Notes: a model not told the origin generated them from the letters alone. Positions 1 through 9,008 are shown, counted from the stretch's first letter. The stretch is 45,041 bases of DNA from Gemmatimonadales bacterium (GCA_025927545.1 JAICLE010000020.1:1-45041), one strand, 5' to 3'. Program-made: numbers and translations.

Positions 1-850
1 CGGTGAGGATCTCACGGACCACCCGCAGCCCGCTGCGCGTATCTCCCGGCAGGTCGATCTGGGTGATGTCACCGGTCACGACGATCTTGGAGCCAAATCC
101 CAGTCGGGTGAGGAACATCTTCATCTGCGCGCCGGTGGCGTTCTGGGCTTCGTCGAGGATGATGAACGCGTCGGCCAGCGTGCGGCCGCGCATGTACGCC
201 AGCGGCGCGATCTCGATGGTCCGGGTTTCGAGCGCGCGCTGCACCCGGTCGTGCGGCATCATGTCCTCGAGCGCGTCGTACAGCGGTCGCAGGTACGGAT
301 CCACCTTGGCCTGAAGGTCGCCGGGCAGGAAGCCGAGCGACTCGCCCGCCTCCACCGCCGGCCGGGCCAGAATGATGCGCTTGACCCGCTTCCGGGCCAG
401 GGCCTCGACGGCCTTGGCGACGGCCAGGTAGGTCTTGCCGGTGCCCGCGGGCCCGATCCCGACGACGATGTCATGGGCGGTGATCGCCTGCAGGTAGTCG
501 CGCTGGCCCTGGGTCTTGGGGATGATCGCGCGGCGGAGGCCGGGCAGGACGATCTTGCCGTCGCCCGTGGGCGCCGGCAGCTCGCTGGGCGGGCCCTCCG
601 AGGCGAGCCGGTACACGTCATCCGGCGAGACCGGCTCGCCCATGCGGGCCAGGTCCAGGAGTCCCTGCACCACCGGCCCGGCCCGCTCGAGTTGCTCGGC
701 CGTGCCCGTCAGGTTGACCGCGTCGCCGCGAAACGAGACCCGGACGCCAAGGGTCCGCTGGAGCTCGAGCAGGTTGGCGTCGTTCACCCCGGCGAACAGG
801 AGCGGGTCCGCCCCTTCGGCGGAAATGCGCTGGTGGCTCTCGTCGGCCAT
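1..850 (-). CDS. phoH: PhoH family P-loop ATPase (3' end outside window)
   Basis: A cytoplasmic PhoH-type ATPase, probably acting in RNA metabolism or the phosphate-starvation response; the exact substrate is not established for the family. The 283 visible residues show a Walker A motif GPAGTGKT at about 133-140, the PhoH signature [18 protein letters not shown] after residue 161, and a Walker B IILDEAQN at about 230-237. About 110 N-terminal residues precede the ATPase core, as in the longer PhoH proteins that are usually found beside ybeY. The start is ATG at 850, only 2 bases after the aspS stop, so it is cotranscribed with aspS. The C-terminus lies beyond base 1. The family call is very secure. 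Confidence 0.95.
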   Translation of the reverse strand, partial: MADESHQRISAEGADPLLFAGVNDANLLELQRTLGVRVSFRGDAVNLTGTAEQLERAGPVVQGLLDLARMGEPVSPDDVYRLASEGPPSELPAPTGDGKIVLPGLRRAIIPKTQGQRDYLQAITAHDIVVGIGPAGTGKTYLAVAKAVEALARKRVKRIILARPAVEAGESLGFLPGDLQAKVDPYLRPLYDALEDMMPHDRVQRALETRTIEIAPLAYMRGRTLADAFIILDEAQNATGAQMKMFLTRLGFGSKIVVTGDITQIDLPGDTRSGLRVVREILT

Positions 851-852
851 GG

Positions 853-2634
853 CTAATCGTCGAGCGGTTGCAGGTGAAGCCCGCGGAGGTCGTCCGCACT
901 CACCGGCGTCGGCGCGCCCTCGAACAGCGCGCGGGCCGCCGTGGTCTTCGGAAAGGCGATCACGTCGCGCAGGGACGACGCTCCGGCGAGCAGCATGGTG
1001 ATGCGGTCGAAGCCGAGCGCGAAGCCGCCGTGGGGCGGCGCGCCGGCCGCGAGGCCGTCGAGCAGGAAGCCAAATCGCCGGCGGATCTCCGCCTCGGGGA
1101 TCCCCAGCAGCTCGAAGATCCGGTGCTGCACCGCGGGGTCCGTGATCCGGATCGATCCGCTGCCCAGCTCGTTTCCGTTGTAAACCGCGTCGTAGTGCAG
1201 CGCGCGGACGCGCCACGGCTCCCCGACGAGCAGGTCGCGATCGGCAGGATGGGGCGCGGTGAAGGGATGGTGGGCCGGCACGTGCAGCCCGCTCTCGGCG
1301 TCGTGCTCGAACAGTGGGAAGTCCACGATCCAGGCGAACGCGTGCGGCGTGGCCGGCGCGGTGCCGGGACGCCGGGTGAGGGCCGTCCTGACGGCGTGAA
1401 GCGCCGGCGATGTGACCGTATCCGGGCCGGCCACCGCAAGGAGCAGGTCGCCCTCGGCCCCGGCCAGCGCGTCGAGCAGTCGTTGCCCCACCGCCTTGAC
1501 CCCCTGCCCCTCCCAACCCGCGGCAGTCCGCCGGGCCCAGATGAGCCCACCCGCCCGCGCGTCGCGCGCGGCCGAGGTGAGCGTGTCGAGTTCCTTCCGG
1601 GTGAGCGTGGCGCCGCCGGGCACGACGATCCCCCGGAGCCGGCCGCCGGCTGCGCGGGCCTCGCCGAGGAAGGGCGCGGCATCGCCGCCGAGGAGCGGCG
1701 TGAGGTCCCGGATCTCGAGACCATACCGGAGGTCGGGCTTGTCGATCCCGTAGCGCTCCATCGCCTCCCGGTGCGTGAGCCGCGGAAACGGTCGGGCCAC
1801 CTCGACTCCGGCCTCCCCCCAGAGGTCGACGAGCACGCGCTCGACGATTTCCTGGATGTCCTCCGGGCCGACGAACGACGCCTCGAGGTCGATCTGGGTG
1901 AACTCCGGCTGCCGGTCGGCGCGCAGGTCTTCGTCACGGAAGCAGCGGGCGATCTGGAAATACCGATCGTAGCCCGCCACCATCAGCAGTTGCTTGTAGA
2001 TCTGGGGTGACTGCGGCAGGGCGTAGAACTCGCCCGGATGGACCCGGCTGGGCACGAGATAGTCCCGCGCGCCTTCCGGCGTGGGCTTGGTGAGAATCGG
2101 GGTCTCGATCTCGAGGAACTCGAGGTCGGTGAGCGTTTGCCGGGTGCGCTGGAGCAGCCGGTGCCGGAGGAGCAAATTCCGCTGCAGCTCGGGGCGCCGG
2201 AGGTCGAGCACCCGGTGCTTGAGCCGCAACTCCTCCGCCGGGAGCTCCTCCTTTTCCTTCCGGGCGACGGGAATCGGCGGCGTCTGCGCCGGCCCGACGA
2301 CTTCCAGGTCGGTCACGTGGACTTCGACCTCACGCGAGCCCAGGCTGGTGTCGCGCGAGGCCTCCGGCCGGAGCGCCACCACCCCGCTCGCCAGGACGAC
2401 GGTCTCCGCGCCGACTCCCGCGGCCCGTGCCATCACCGCGGGTGGGGTCCAATCCGGATTGAACGAGAGCTGCACCAACCCCGCGCGGTCGCGCAGGTCG
2501 ATGAAGACGAGACCGCCGAGATCGCGCCGCCGATGCACCCAGCCCCCGAGCCGCACCTGCCGGCCGACGTGGGCGCGGGTGAGCTCACCGGCGCGATGGC
2601 TGCGGAGCGCCGTGGCGCTCACCGTGGCGGACAT
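853..2634 (-). CDS. aspS: Aspartyl-tRNA synthetase
   Basis: Class II aminoacyl-tRNA synthetase charging tRNA-Asp with aspartate in the cytoplasm. The 593-residue product has the N-terminal OB-fold anticodon-binding domain (GWVHRRRDLGGLVFIDLRDR, about 31-50), class II motif 2 (RCFRDEDLRADRQPEFTQID), the bacterial GAD insertion domain in the middle, and motif 3 (LGFDRITMLLAG) near the end. Length is typical of bacterial AspRS. I chose ATG 2634, which gives the normal N-terminus; an in-frame ATG at 2682 would overlap the upstream PTS gene by 41 bases. The gap to that gene is 7 bases. Whether it also charges tRNA-Asn (non-discriminating type) cannot be judged here. Confidence 0.97.
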   Translation of the reverse strand: MSATVSATALRSHRAGELTRAHVGRQVRLGGWVHRRRDLGGLVFIDLRDRAGLVQLSFNPDWTPPAVMARAAGVGAETVVLASGVVALRPEASRDTSLGSREVEVHVTDLEVVGPAQTPPIPVARKEKEELPAEELRLKHRVLDLRRPELQRNLLLRHRLLQRTRQTLTDLEFLEIETPILTKPTPEGARDYLVPSRVHPGEFYALPQSPQIYKQLLMVAGYDRYFQIARCFRDEDLRADRQPEFTQIDLEASFVGPEDIQEIVERVLVDLWGEAGVEVARPFPRLTHREAMERYGIDKPDLRYGLEIRDLTPLLGGDAAPFLGEARAAGGRLRGIVVPGGATLTRKELDTLTSAARDARAGGLIWARRTAAGWEGQGVKAVGQRLLDALAGAEGDLLLAVAGPDTVTSPALHAVRTALTRRPGTAPATPHAFAWIVDFPLFEHDAESGLHVPAHHPFTAPHPADRDLLVGEPWRVRALHYDAVYNGNELGSGSIRITDPAVQHRIFELLGIPEAEIRRRFGFLLDGLAAGAPPHGGFALGFDRITMLLAGASSLRDVIAFPKTTAARALFEGAPTPVSADDLRGLHLQPLDD

Positions 2635-2641
2635 GGGGGGC

Positions 2642-3097
2642 TCAACGCGCTTCGGCGTCGAGAATGACGTGGCAGAAGGCATCGGCGTCAGCGGCCTCGA
2701 GCAGTTGCCGGCGGACCGATTCGCGGCGCACCAGCCGGGCGATCCGACTCAGGATCTTGACGTGCAGGCCAGCCGACGCCTCCGGACCGACGATGAGGAA
2801 GAACAATCGCACCGGCTCGCCGTCGATCGCGTCGAACGGCACACCCGCTGGGGTCACGCCCGCCACCATGGTGAGCTCGCGGACGGCCGCCGAGCGGGCG
2901 TGGGGGATGGCGACCCCGAATCCGATCCCCGTGCTCAGCACGGACTCACGCTCCAGCACCGCGCCGAGCACCTCCTCGTATTCCGCGCCCGCGACCCGGG
3001 CCAGGTGCCGCGTGAGTACTTCGATCGCGGTCTGCCGATCGCCGGCCGGCAGCGGAAGCACCACCCGATCCGGCGAGAGCAACTCGGTCAGGAGCAC
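2642..3097 (-). CDS. PTS EIIA type-2 (fructose/nitrogen-type) domain protein
   Basis: A free-standing EIIA domain of the fructose/mannitol or nitrogen-PTS type. These accept phosphate from HPr or NPr on a histidine; stand-alone versions are usually regulatory rather than sugar-transporting. The phosphorylatable His is in GVAIPHARS (residue 66 from the chosen start), followed by the family's typical VRLFFLIVGPEASAGLHVKIL-type core. I chose GTG 3097 because it gives the canonical N-terminus (LLTELLSPDRVVL) and because a strong promoter overlaps the alternative TTG at 3124. No permease or EI/HPr gene is visible, so a regulatory role is inferred. It is the first gene of a run with aspS and phoH. 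Confidence 0.88.
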   Translation of the reverse strand: MLLTELLSPDRVVLPLPAGDRQTAIEVLTRHLARVAGAEYEEVLGAVLERESVLSTGIGFGVAIPHARSAAVRELTMVAGVTPAGVPFDAIDGEPVRLFFLIVGPEASAGLHVKILSRIARLVRRESVRRQLLEAADADAFCHVILDAEAR

Positions 3098-3123
3098 GGT
3101 GCGGCCTGGCGGGGCATGGCTCA

Positions 3124-3152
3124 AACGTAACCGTCGGCGAGGGGGGGTGCAA
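3124..3152 (-). promoter_or_regulatory. Predicted promoter of the EIIA-aspS-phoH run
   Basis: Read on the minus strand: -35 TTGCAC (3152-3147), 17-base spacer, -10 TACGTT (3129-3124). Transcription would begin near 3117, leaving a leader of about 20 bases before GTG 3097. The element is divergent from rlmN, which starts at 3212. Confidence 0.5.
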
Positions 3153-3197
3153 TGCGAGAAATGGCGGGGAGTTAGGCCGATCCAGGCGGCATCCGAT

Positions 3198-3211
3198 TAG
3201 GTTCCTGCCCC
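3198..3211 (+). promoter_or_regulatory. Predicted -10 element for rlmN, possibly leaderless
   Basis: TAGGTTCC (3198-3205) lies exactly 6 bases before the rlmN ATG. It fits a TANNNT-type -10 (TAGGTT) whose start point would fall at or next to the ATG. There is no Shine-Dalgarno sequence at normal spacing. The same arrangement (TAGATTCC, 6 bases, ATG) precedes truA at 27543. I found no convincing -35. Confidence 0.4.
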
Positions 3212-4309
3212 ATGAGTCCGCGTACTCCGGTGGTCGCCCCGCCCCGCCTCCTGGATCAGACGCCCGCCGCGGCCGCCAGGCTCCTGGCGGGCTGGGCCGC
3301 CGAGCACGGGCTGCCCGCCTATCGCGGCCGCCAGATGTTCCGGCGCCTGTGGCAGGCGCCCATCGCCGCATGGAGCGACGCCACCGAGCTGCCGCGGCCG
3401 CTCCGGCTGGAGCTCGACTCCGCGTTCCCGCTCCCTCGGCTCGCTGCCGAGGCGGAGCAGCTTTCCGCGGACGGGACGCGGAAGTATCTCTGGCGCCTGG
3501 CGGACGGCGAGGCGATCGAGTCGGTGCTCATCCCCTCCGGCAGCCGCCGCACGCTCTGCATCTCGAGCCAGGCCGGCTGTGCCCTCGGATGCGCCTTCTG
3601 CGCCACGGGCCGGATGGGATTCGGGCGGAACCTCACGCCGTTCGAGATCGCGGGCCAGGTGCGCGAGATCGTCCTCCGGCACCCGGACGATCTGCCGAGC
3701 AACGTCGTCTTCATGGGCATGGGCGAGCCGCTGCTCAACTGGCCCGCGGTGGACGTCGCCCTTACGACCCTCAACTCACCCGACGGATTCGGCATCGGGG
3801 CCCGGCACATCACCGTCTCGACCGTCGGCATCCTGCCGGGCCTGGAAGCCTTTGCCCGGCGGCCGGAGCAGTTCCGCCTCGCCATCTCGCTCCACGCCCC
3901 GACGTCGCCCCAGCGGCGCGGGCTCATGCCCGTCGAGAAGAAGTACGACCTGGACGCGGTGCTCAGGGCGGCGGCCGCGTTCCGGAAACGGGTGACGTTC
4001 GAGTACGTGATGATCGCGGGAGTGAACGACGCCGACGCCGATGCGGACCGCCTGGCGCACCTGGCGCGCCGCCTCAGCGCGCTGGTGAACATCCTGCCCC
4101 TGCATCCCGGTGGTGCGCCCGATCTCACGCCCACCCCACCCGACCGGATCCGTGCCTTCGCCGCGCGGCTCCGCAATCAGGGAATCGAGGCCACCGTGCG
4201 GCGGAGCCGGGGACTGGACATCGATGCGGCGTGTGGGCAGTTGCGGGTGGAGACGGAAAGACGGAAAGGCGGAAAGACGGAAGGTGGGGCCCAGCTTCGC
4301 TCGGGATGA
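3212..4309 (+). CDS. rlmN: Dual-specificity 23S rRNA A2503 / tRNA A37 C2-methyltransferase (radical SAM)
   Basis: Radical SAM enzyme methylating C2 of adenosine 2503 in 23S rRNA and, in many bacteria, A37 of some tRNAs. The [4Fe-4S] motif CALGCAFC gives Cys123, Cys127 and Cys130. The two catalytic cysteines are present: Cys116 (TLCISSQ) and Cys341 (DIDAACGQL). FMGMGEPLLNW (about 167-177) is the RlmN GEPL motif. The true domain ends near residue 345; the last roughly 18 residues are encoded by a dispersed repeat (see 4252-4351) and are unlikely to be conserved. The start is ATG 3212, with a leaderless-looking promoter. The gene stands alone, convergent with ppc. Family call is certain; RlmN is preferred over Cfr because of sequence and length. 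Confidence 0.96.
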   Translation: MSPRTPVVAPPRLLDQTPAAAARLLAGWAAEHGLPAYRGRQMFRRLWQAPIAAWSDATELPRPLRLELDSAFPLPRLAAEAEQLSADGTRKYLWRLADGEAIESVLIPSGSRRTLCISSQAGCALGCAFCATGRMGFGRNLTPFEIAGQVREIVLRHPDDLPSNVVFMGMGEPLLNWPAVDVALTTLNSPDGFGIGARHITVSTVGILPGLEAFARRPEQFRLAISLHAPTSPQRRGLMPVEKKYDLDAVLRAAAAFRKRVTFEYVMIAGVNDADADADRLAHLARRLSALVNILPLHPGGAPDLTPTPPDRIRAFAARLRNQGIEATVRRSRGLDIDAACGQLRVETERRKGGKTEGGAQLRSG

Positions 4310-4351
4310 CGCACTTGCCAGGCACCTCTTTCCGTCCTTCCGTCTTTCCGC
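4252..4351. repeat. GACGGAAAG-type dispersed repeat with 16-bp inverted repeat
   Basis: Direct copies of GACGGAAAG / GGCGGAAAG run from 4252 to 4284. The segment GCGGAAAGACGGAAGG (4269-4284) is exactly complementary to CCTTCCGTCTTTCCGC (4336-4351), a 16-bp inverted repeat around a 51-base loop. The loop carries a second module, CAGCTTCGCTCGGGATGACG (4292-4311). The unit lies between the convergent rlmN and ppc and covers the rlmN stop codon, so it may act as a two-way terminator. A related copy is at 13984-14013. Confidence 0.75.
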
Positions 4352-4354
4352 GCC

Positions 4355-7129
4355 CTACCCTGTCGCCCCGAACCCCGTCGCAATGCAGTTGATCGACAGC
4401 AGCAGTGCCGAGAGCAGCTCTTCCTGCGATTTGTCGCCGCCGCTCTCGCGGAAACGGCGGAGCAGCTCGATCTGCTGGCGGGAAATCTGGTTCAGGATCG
4501 GCAGCCGGCGCGCCAGCTTCCGGCGGAACCGCGGGAAGCGGCCGGCGAGCTCGGTGTCGCCGCTGATCCGGAGCACGGCCTCGACCGTCTTGTGGTACTC
4601 CTCCTCGATCACCGGGAACACCGCGTCGCGCACCCGGGAGTCGGGCACCAGCTCGGCGTACTCCCGGGCCACCTCGAGGTCCACGTAGGAGAGCGTCTTC
4701 TCCACCTCGTCCACGATCAGCCGGAACAGGCGCGAGTCGCGGAACATGCGCTGCACCAGTGCCGCGCCCCGCTGGCCGCGGACCTGCAGGAAGGTGAGCA
4801 CGCCGCTCCCCACGCCGTACCAGCCGGGGACGAAGTGGCGGTTCTGCGACCAGGCGAAGACCCACGGAATCGCGCGCAGGTCACCGAGCGAGCGGGCGCC
4901 GAATCGGCGCGCCGGGCGCGAGCCCAGGTTGAGCAGGGAGATCTCCTCGAGCGGGCTCGCGGTCTGATAGTACTGGAGCAGATCGGGGTGGTCCACCATC
5001 CGGCGGTAGGCCGCCTGGGCCGCTCCCGACAGCGCCTCCATGGCCTCATCGAACTCCACCGTCGGGGCGAGCGCTTCCTCGCGCTCGGACTTGAGCGTGT
5101 GCTCCACCACGCTCGCCGCGAGCAGCTCGATCTGGTACTGCGCCGTGCCCCGGTTGGCATACTTGAACGACACCACCTCGCCCTGCTCGGTAATCCGCAT
5201 CCGCCCCTGAATGGAGCCCGCGGGCTGCGCCGCGATGGCGCGCCCGGTCGGCGCGCCGCCGCGGCTCACCGAGCCGCCCCGCCCGTGAAAGAAGGCGATC
5301 GGCACGCCGCTCTCCTTTCCCACCCGCGTGAGCTTGATCTGCGCCTTGTACAGCTCCCAGTTGGAGGTCAGGAACCCGCCGTCCTTGTTGGAGTCGGAGT
5401 ACCCGATCATCACCTCCTGCACCCCGCCCTGCGCGCGCACGCTCCGCCTGATCAGCGGGATGCTCAGCAGCTCCCGCATGATCGCGGGGGCGCGCTGCAG
5501 ATCGTCGATGGTCTCGAACAGGGGGACGACCGGCAGCGTGCAGCTCTCGATGCCGGCCGTGTCGGCGAAGAGCCCGCCCAGCTTGGCGAGCAGGTACGCA
5601 CCCAGGATGTCGCCGACGCTGCGGCTCATGCTCAGGACGAAGGCGCCGAACGCCTCGCGGTCGATCTCCTCGCGCAGGACACGGACGAGCGGGAACATCC
5701 CCACCGTCTCCGCGCTGTCGCCGGAGAGCGCGGGGAGCCCGCTGCCGGGCACCAGCGGCCGCGCCAGCTCGGCGGCTACCCAGCTCCGCCACTCCTCGGA
5801 GCGGTCGTCCGGCGGCTCGCCCGCCTGGCCGCCGGCACGCCAGAGGTCGCGGAGCGCGGCGCTGAGCTTCGTGGTGTTGTCCCGCACGTCGAGCCGGACC
5901 GTGCTGAAGCGGAACGAGGCCACCTCGCGACGCACGGGACGCACGAAGGCGGTCGCGAGCTCGGGCCGCCCGGCCCGGATCAGCTCGTCCTCGATCAGCC
6001 GGAGATCGGCGAGCAGCGCGTCGGCCGAGGCGTAGCCGGCCGGATCGGGCTGCGTGTCGCCCCGCTCGGTGCGTTCGATCATGACCTGCAGCCGCCGCAG
6101 CACGCAGGCGAGATACTGGCGGAACACCTCGCCGGGGTTTCGCGTCGCGATCTCCTCCGCCTCCCCGGTCGCCGCCAGCTCGCGCTCGAGCGCCGCGCGG
6201 AACCGCGCCGAGACCGGCACCGCCTTGTCCGTGATGCTCAGCGCGCGCACCAGTTCGTCGATCCGCCGCCGGTAGCGCCGGAGGCTCGTCAGCCGGTTCT
6301 CGAGCAGGGTGCTCCGGGTGACGTCGTTGGTGACGAACGGGTTGCCGTCCCGATCGCCGCCGATCCAGGTGCCGAACTGGAAGAACGGCGGCACCGCCCA
6401 CTGCTCGTCGGGATAGAACTGCGTCAGGGCGCGCTCGACCTTCTCCAGCAGATCGGGCACCGCCTCGAACAGCGTCTCGTTGAAGAAGTGGAGCCCCCAG
6501 AACACCTCCTGGGGCACGGTGGGCTTCTGCAGCCGGAGCTCGCCGGTGAGCCAGAGGAGCTCGATCTCGTTGCGGAGCCCGTCCACCAGCGCCTGCCGCT
6601 CCCGGGGCGTCCAGCGGGGCGACTCGAGATCGACGAGCCGGCGGTAGATGCGGCGGTGCTTCTCGAGCACCGTCACCCGCTTGGCCTCGGTGGGGTGCGC
6701 GGTGATGACGGGTCGGACGCGAAGGTGCTCGAGCAGCGCGCGAAGCTCCGCGGCCGGCACGCCCGCCGCCGCGGCCTCGGAGATGACCTGGGCGAAGGTC
6801 CCGCGGACCTGTTCGTACCCGCGCTCCACCTCGGTTTGCCGGCGGCGGCGCATCGCGGCGTTCTGCTCGGCGACATTCAGGAGCTGAAACCAGATCCCCT
6901 GCACCTGCAGCGTGCGCGACAGGAGCTCGGGGCTCAGCTCGTGGGCGAGCCGCTCGCCGCGCAGCACCGGCTCGAGCTCCGGTGCGCGCCCGCGAAGGAG
7001 CTGCAGCATGAGGTCACTGAGGAGCTCGACGACCTCGTTGGCGTACCGGGCCGCGCTCGCCGCCGCGGGGTCCGGCGACTCCGGGAGTTCGGTGGCCGCC
7101 GCGAACGGGTCCAGCGCGACGTGGCTCAA
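4355..7129 (-). CDS. ppc: Phosphoenolpyruvate carboxylase
   Basis: Adds bicarbonate to PEP giving oxaloacetate; in the serine cycle this is the second carbon-fixing step. The product is 924 residues (family about 880-930). Catalytic His145 is in VITAHPTEAKR, and the mobile loop FHGRGGSVSRGG, the MIGYSDSNKDGG motif and the QGEVVSFKY motif are all intact. The C-terminus ends in GATG instead of the near-universal (Q/R)NTG, so the asparagine that helps bind the inhibitor aspartate/malate in E. coli PEPC is missing. I chose TTG 7129 because it forms a TTGA overlap with the hprA stop, matching the other 4-nt overlaps here; no other suitable start is close. Last gene of the sga-mcl-mtkAB-hprA-ppc run. 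Confidence 0.96.
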   Translation of the reverse strand: MSHVALDPFAAATELPESPDPAAASAARYANEVVELLSDLMLQLLRGRAPELEPVLRGERLAHELSPELLSRTLQVQGIWFQLLNVAEQNAAMRRRRQTEVERGYEQVRGTFAQVISEAAAAGVPAAELRALLEHLRVRPVITAHPTEAKRVTVLEKHRRIYRRLVDLESPRWTPRERQALVDGLRNEIELLWLTGELRLQKPTVPQEVFWGLHFFNETLFEAVPDLLEKVERALTQFYPDEQWAVPPFFQFGTWIGGDRDGNPFVTNDVTRSTLLENRLTSLRRYRRRIDELVRALSITDKAVPVSARFRAALERELAATGEAEEIATRNPGEVFRQYLACVLRRLQVMIERTERGDTQPDPAGYASADALLADLRLIEDELIRAGRPELATAFVRPVRREVASFRFSTVRLDVRDNTTKLSAALRDLWRAGGQAGEPPDDRSEEWRSWVAAELARPLVPGSGLPALSGDSAETVGMFPLVRVLREEIDREAFGAFVLSMSRSVGDILGAYLLAKLGGLFADTAGIESCTLPVVPLFETIDDLQRAPAIMRELLSIPLIRRSVRAQGGVQEVMIGYSDSNKDGGFLTSNWELYKAQIKLTRVGKESGVPIAFFHGRGGSVSRGGAPTGRAIAAQPAGSIQGRMRITEQGEVVSFKYANRGTAQYQIELLAASVVEHTLKSEREEALAPTVEFDEAMEALSGAAQAAYRRMVDHPDLLQYYQTASPLEEISLLNLGSRPARRFGARSLGDLRAIPWVFAWSQNRHFVPGWYGVGSGVLTFLQVRGQRGAALVQRMFRDSRLFRLIVDEVEKTLSYVDLEVAREYAELVPDSRVRDAVFPVIEEEYHKTVEAVLRISGDTELAGRFPRFRRKLARRLPILNQISRQQIELLRRFRESGGDKSQEELLSALLLSINCIATGFGATG

Positions 7130-8100
7130 ACGACCCGGTCCCGGAGCGGCTCCCCGGCGAAGAACAGCCGGAGGTTCTCGAATGCGCGCATGCCCATCGC
7201 CACGCGGGTTTCCTCGGTGGCGCTCCCCAGGTGCGGCAGCAGGACCACGTTGTCCATCGTCACCAGGGCCTGCGTCACCTGGGGCTCCTTCTCGAACACG
7301 TCGAGCCCAGCGCCGGCAAGGCGGCCGGACTCGAGCGCCTCGACCAGGCCCGCCTCGTCCACCACGTCGCCCCTGGCGGTGTTGATCAGGAACGCGCCGG
7401 GACGCATCCGGCCGAAGCGCTCCCGGTTCATGAGGTGGTGAGTTTCCGCCGTGGCCGGACAGTGCAGCGAGACGAAGTCGGCCTCGCGGAGCACGTCGTC
7501 CACGCTGGCCCGGGGCTCGGCGCCGAGGGCCGCCGCCACCTCGGGGGGTGGAGGATAGGGATCGTGGAAGATGACCTTCATCCCGAAGCCGTGATGCGCC
7601 CGCTGGGCAACCGCCCGGGCAATGCGGCCCATGCCGATCAGCCCGATGGTCTTGCCGCTCACTTGGGTGCCGAGCATGTGGGTGGGACGCCAGCCGGTCC
7701 ACTGGCCCCCGCGCACGTGGCGCTCGCCCTCGCCGGTGCGTCGCGCGACCATCAGCAGCAGCGTCATCGCGAGATCGGCCGTGGCGTCGGTCAGCACGTC
7801 GGGGGTGTTGGAGACGGCGACGCCGCGCGCCTTGGCGGCCTCGACGTCGATGTTGTTGAAGCCCACGCCGAAGTTGGCGATCAGCTTGAGCCGGCGCGGC
7901 TCCGCCGACAGCACGTCGGCCGTAACCTTGTCCGTCACCGTCGGCAGCAGGGCATCGGCGGTCCGCACCGCCTCGCGCAGCCCCTCCGCCGTGAGCGGCC
8001 GGTCTTCGGGGTTGAGCCGTGCGTCGAATTCCCGAGCCAGCGCCTCGTGCACCGCGTCGGGGAGCCGCCGCGTCACGACCACCACCGGGCGGGCGCTCAC
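7126..8100 (-). CDS. hprA: Hydroxypyruvate reductase / D-glycerate dehydrogenase
   Basis: D-2-hydroxyacid dehydrogenase reducing hydroxypyruvate to D-glycerate, the third serine-cycle step, and able to reduce glyoxylate. In the 324 residues the Rossmann loop is GLIGMGRIA (153-161), ending in Ala where Gly is usual. Asp180 at the end of the second strand (VIFHDPY) predicts NADH rather than NADPH. The catalytic trio is Arg243 ([10 protein letters not shown]), Glu272 (DVFEKEP) and His290 (LLPHLGSAT). It starts at GTG 8100, overlapping the mtkB stop as GTGA, and ends overlapping the ppc TTG. Sequence alone could also fit glyoxylate reductase; context between mtkB and ppc makes hydroxypyruvate reductase the best call. 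Confidence 0.9.
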   Translation of the reverse strand: MSARPVVVVTRRLPDAVHEALAREFDARLNPEDRPLTAEGLREAVRTADALLPTVTDKVTADVLSAEPRRLKLIANFGVGFNNIDVEAAKARGVAVSNTPDVLTDATADLAMTLLLMVARRTGEGERHVRGGQWTGWRPTHMLGTQVSGKTIGLIGMGRIARAVAQRAHHGFGMKVIFHDPYPPPPEVAAALGAEPRASVDDVLREADFVSLHCPATAETHHLMNRERFGRMRPGAFLINTARGDVVDEAGLVEALESGRLAGAGLDVFEKEPQVTQALVTMDNVVLLPHLGSATEETRVAMGMRAFENLRLFFAGEPLRDRVV

Positions 8101-9008
8101 GTGCCGACCGCCACGCGCCTCGAGAGCGAGTCCAGCACCCGTCTGGCCGTGGCGCCGAGATCGGCGGGGCTGGGGACCACGGTCAGTCCCGCGCCGCGCA
8201 TGATCTCCACCTTCTCCGCCGCGCTCTCCCCGAAAGCCCGGATGATCGCGCCGGCGTGGCCCATCCGGCGGCCCTTCGGCGCCGTCAAGCCCGCGACGTA
8301 GCCGATCACCGGCTTCCGCATGTTCTCCTTGGCGAACAGCGCCGCCTCCGCCTCCTGCGGGCCGCCGATCTCGCCGATCATCATGACGGCCTCGGTCTCC
8401 GGATCCTCCTCGAACAGCTTGAGCATGTCCACGAACGAGCTGCCGTTGATCGGGTCGCCGCCGATGCCGACGCTCGTGCTGACGCCGACGCCGAGCTCCT
8501 TCATCTGCGACGCGGCCTCGTAGCCGAGCGTGCCGGAGCGGGTCACGAGGCCCACCGTGCCCCGCTGGTAGATGTGCCCCGGCATGATGCCGAGCATCGC
8601 CTTCCCCGGACTGATGATCCCCGCGCAGTTGGGGCCGATGGCCGTGGACCGCCGCTCCTTGGGATATCGCCACAGGTAGCGCTTCACCATCATCATGTCC
8701 TGCGCCGGGATCCCGTCGGTGATGGCGCAGATGAGCCGGACCCCCGCATCGGCCGCCTCCATGATCGAGTCGGCACAGAACGCCGCGGGCACGAAGATGA
8801 TGGTCGCCTCGGCTCCGGTCTCCTTCACCGCCTCCTTCACGGTGTTGAAGACGGGTCGGTCGAGATGGCGGCGCCCGCCCTTTCCCGGCGTCACCCCGCC
8901 CACCAGCTGGGTCCCGTAGGCGATCATCTCCTTCCCGTGGAAGGTCCCCTTGTCGCCGGTGAAGCCCTGGATGATGACGCGGGTGCGTTCGTCGATCAGG
9001 ATGCTCAT
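8097..9008 (-). CDS. mtkB: Malate-CoA ligase (malate thiokinase) alpha subunit
   Basis: With MtkA it makes malyl-CoA from malate, CoA and ATP in the serine cycle. The 303-residue product has the CoA-binding Rossmann fold at the N-terminus and the phosphohistidine loop [10 protein letters not shown] (His251). It resembles succinyl-CoA synthetase alpha (SucD), but several features match remembered Methylobacterium MtkB: opening [18 protein letters not shown] at about 110-120, [11 protein letters not shown] (SucD has GPNCPG) at 125-135, and DPINGSSF. The start ATG 9008 overlaps the mtkA stop as ATGA. Context (malyl-CoA lyase, serine:glyoxylate aminotransferase, PEP carboxylase) supports malate rather than succinate as substrate. 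A dual malate/succinate activity cannot be excluded. Confidence 0.88.
   Translation of the reverse strand: MSILIDERTRVIIQGFTGDKGTFHGKEMIAYGTQLVGGVTPGKGGRRHLDRPVFNTVKEAVKETGAEATIIFVPAAFCADSIMEAADAGVRLICAITDGIPAQDMMMVKRYLWRYPKERRSTAIGPNCAGIISPGKAMLGIMPGHIYQRGTVGLVTRSGTLGYEAASQMKELGVGVSTSVGIGGDPINGSSFVDMLKLFEEDPETEAVMMIGEIGGPQEAEAALFAKENMRKPVIGYVAGLTAPKGRRMGHAGAIIRAFGESAAEKVEIMRGAGLTVVPSPADLGATARRVLDSLSRRVAVGT

Noticed and set aside
3098..3124. TTG 3124 as the start of the EIIA gene
   Set aside because: It falls inside the predicted -10 element and adds nine residues not seen in the family; GTG 3097 gives the canonical N-terminus.
4592..7441. Long plus-strand open frame of about 950 codons opposite ppc and hprA
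   Set aside because: It is the antisense shadow of strongly conserved PEP carboxylase; its translation is Arg/His/Leu-rich low-complexity sequence with no family motif, as expected for high-GC antisense frames.
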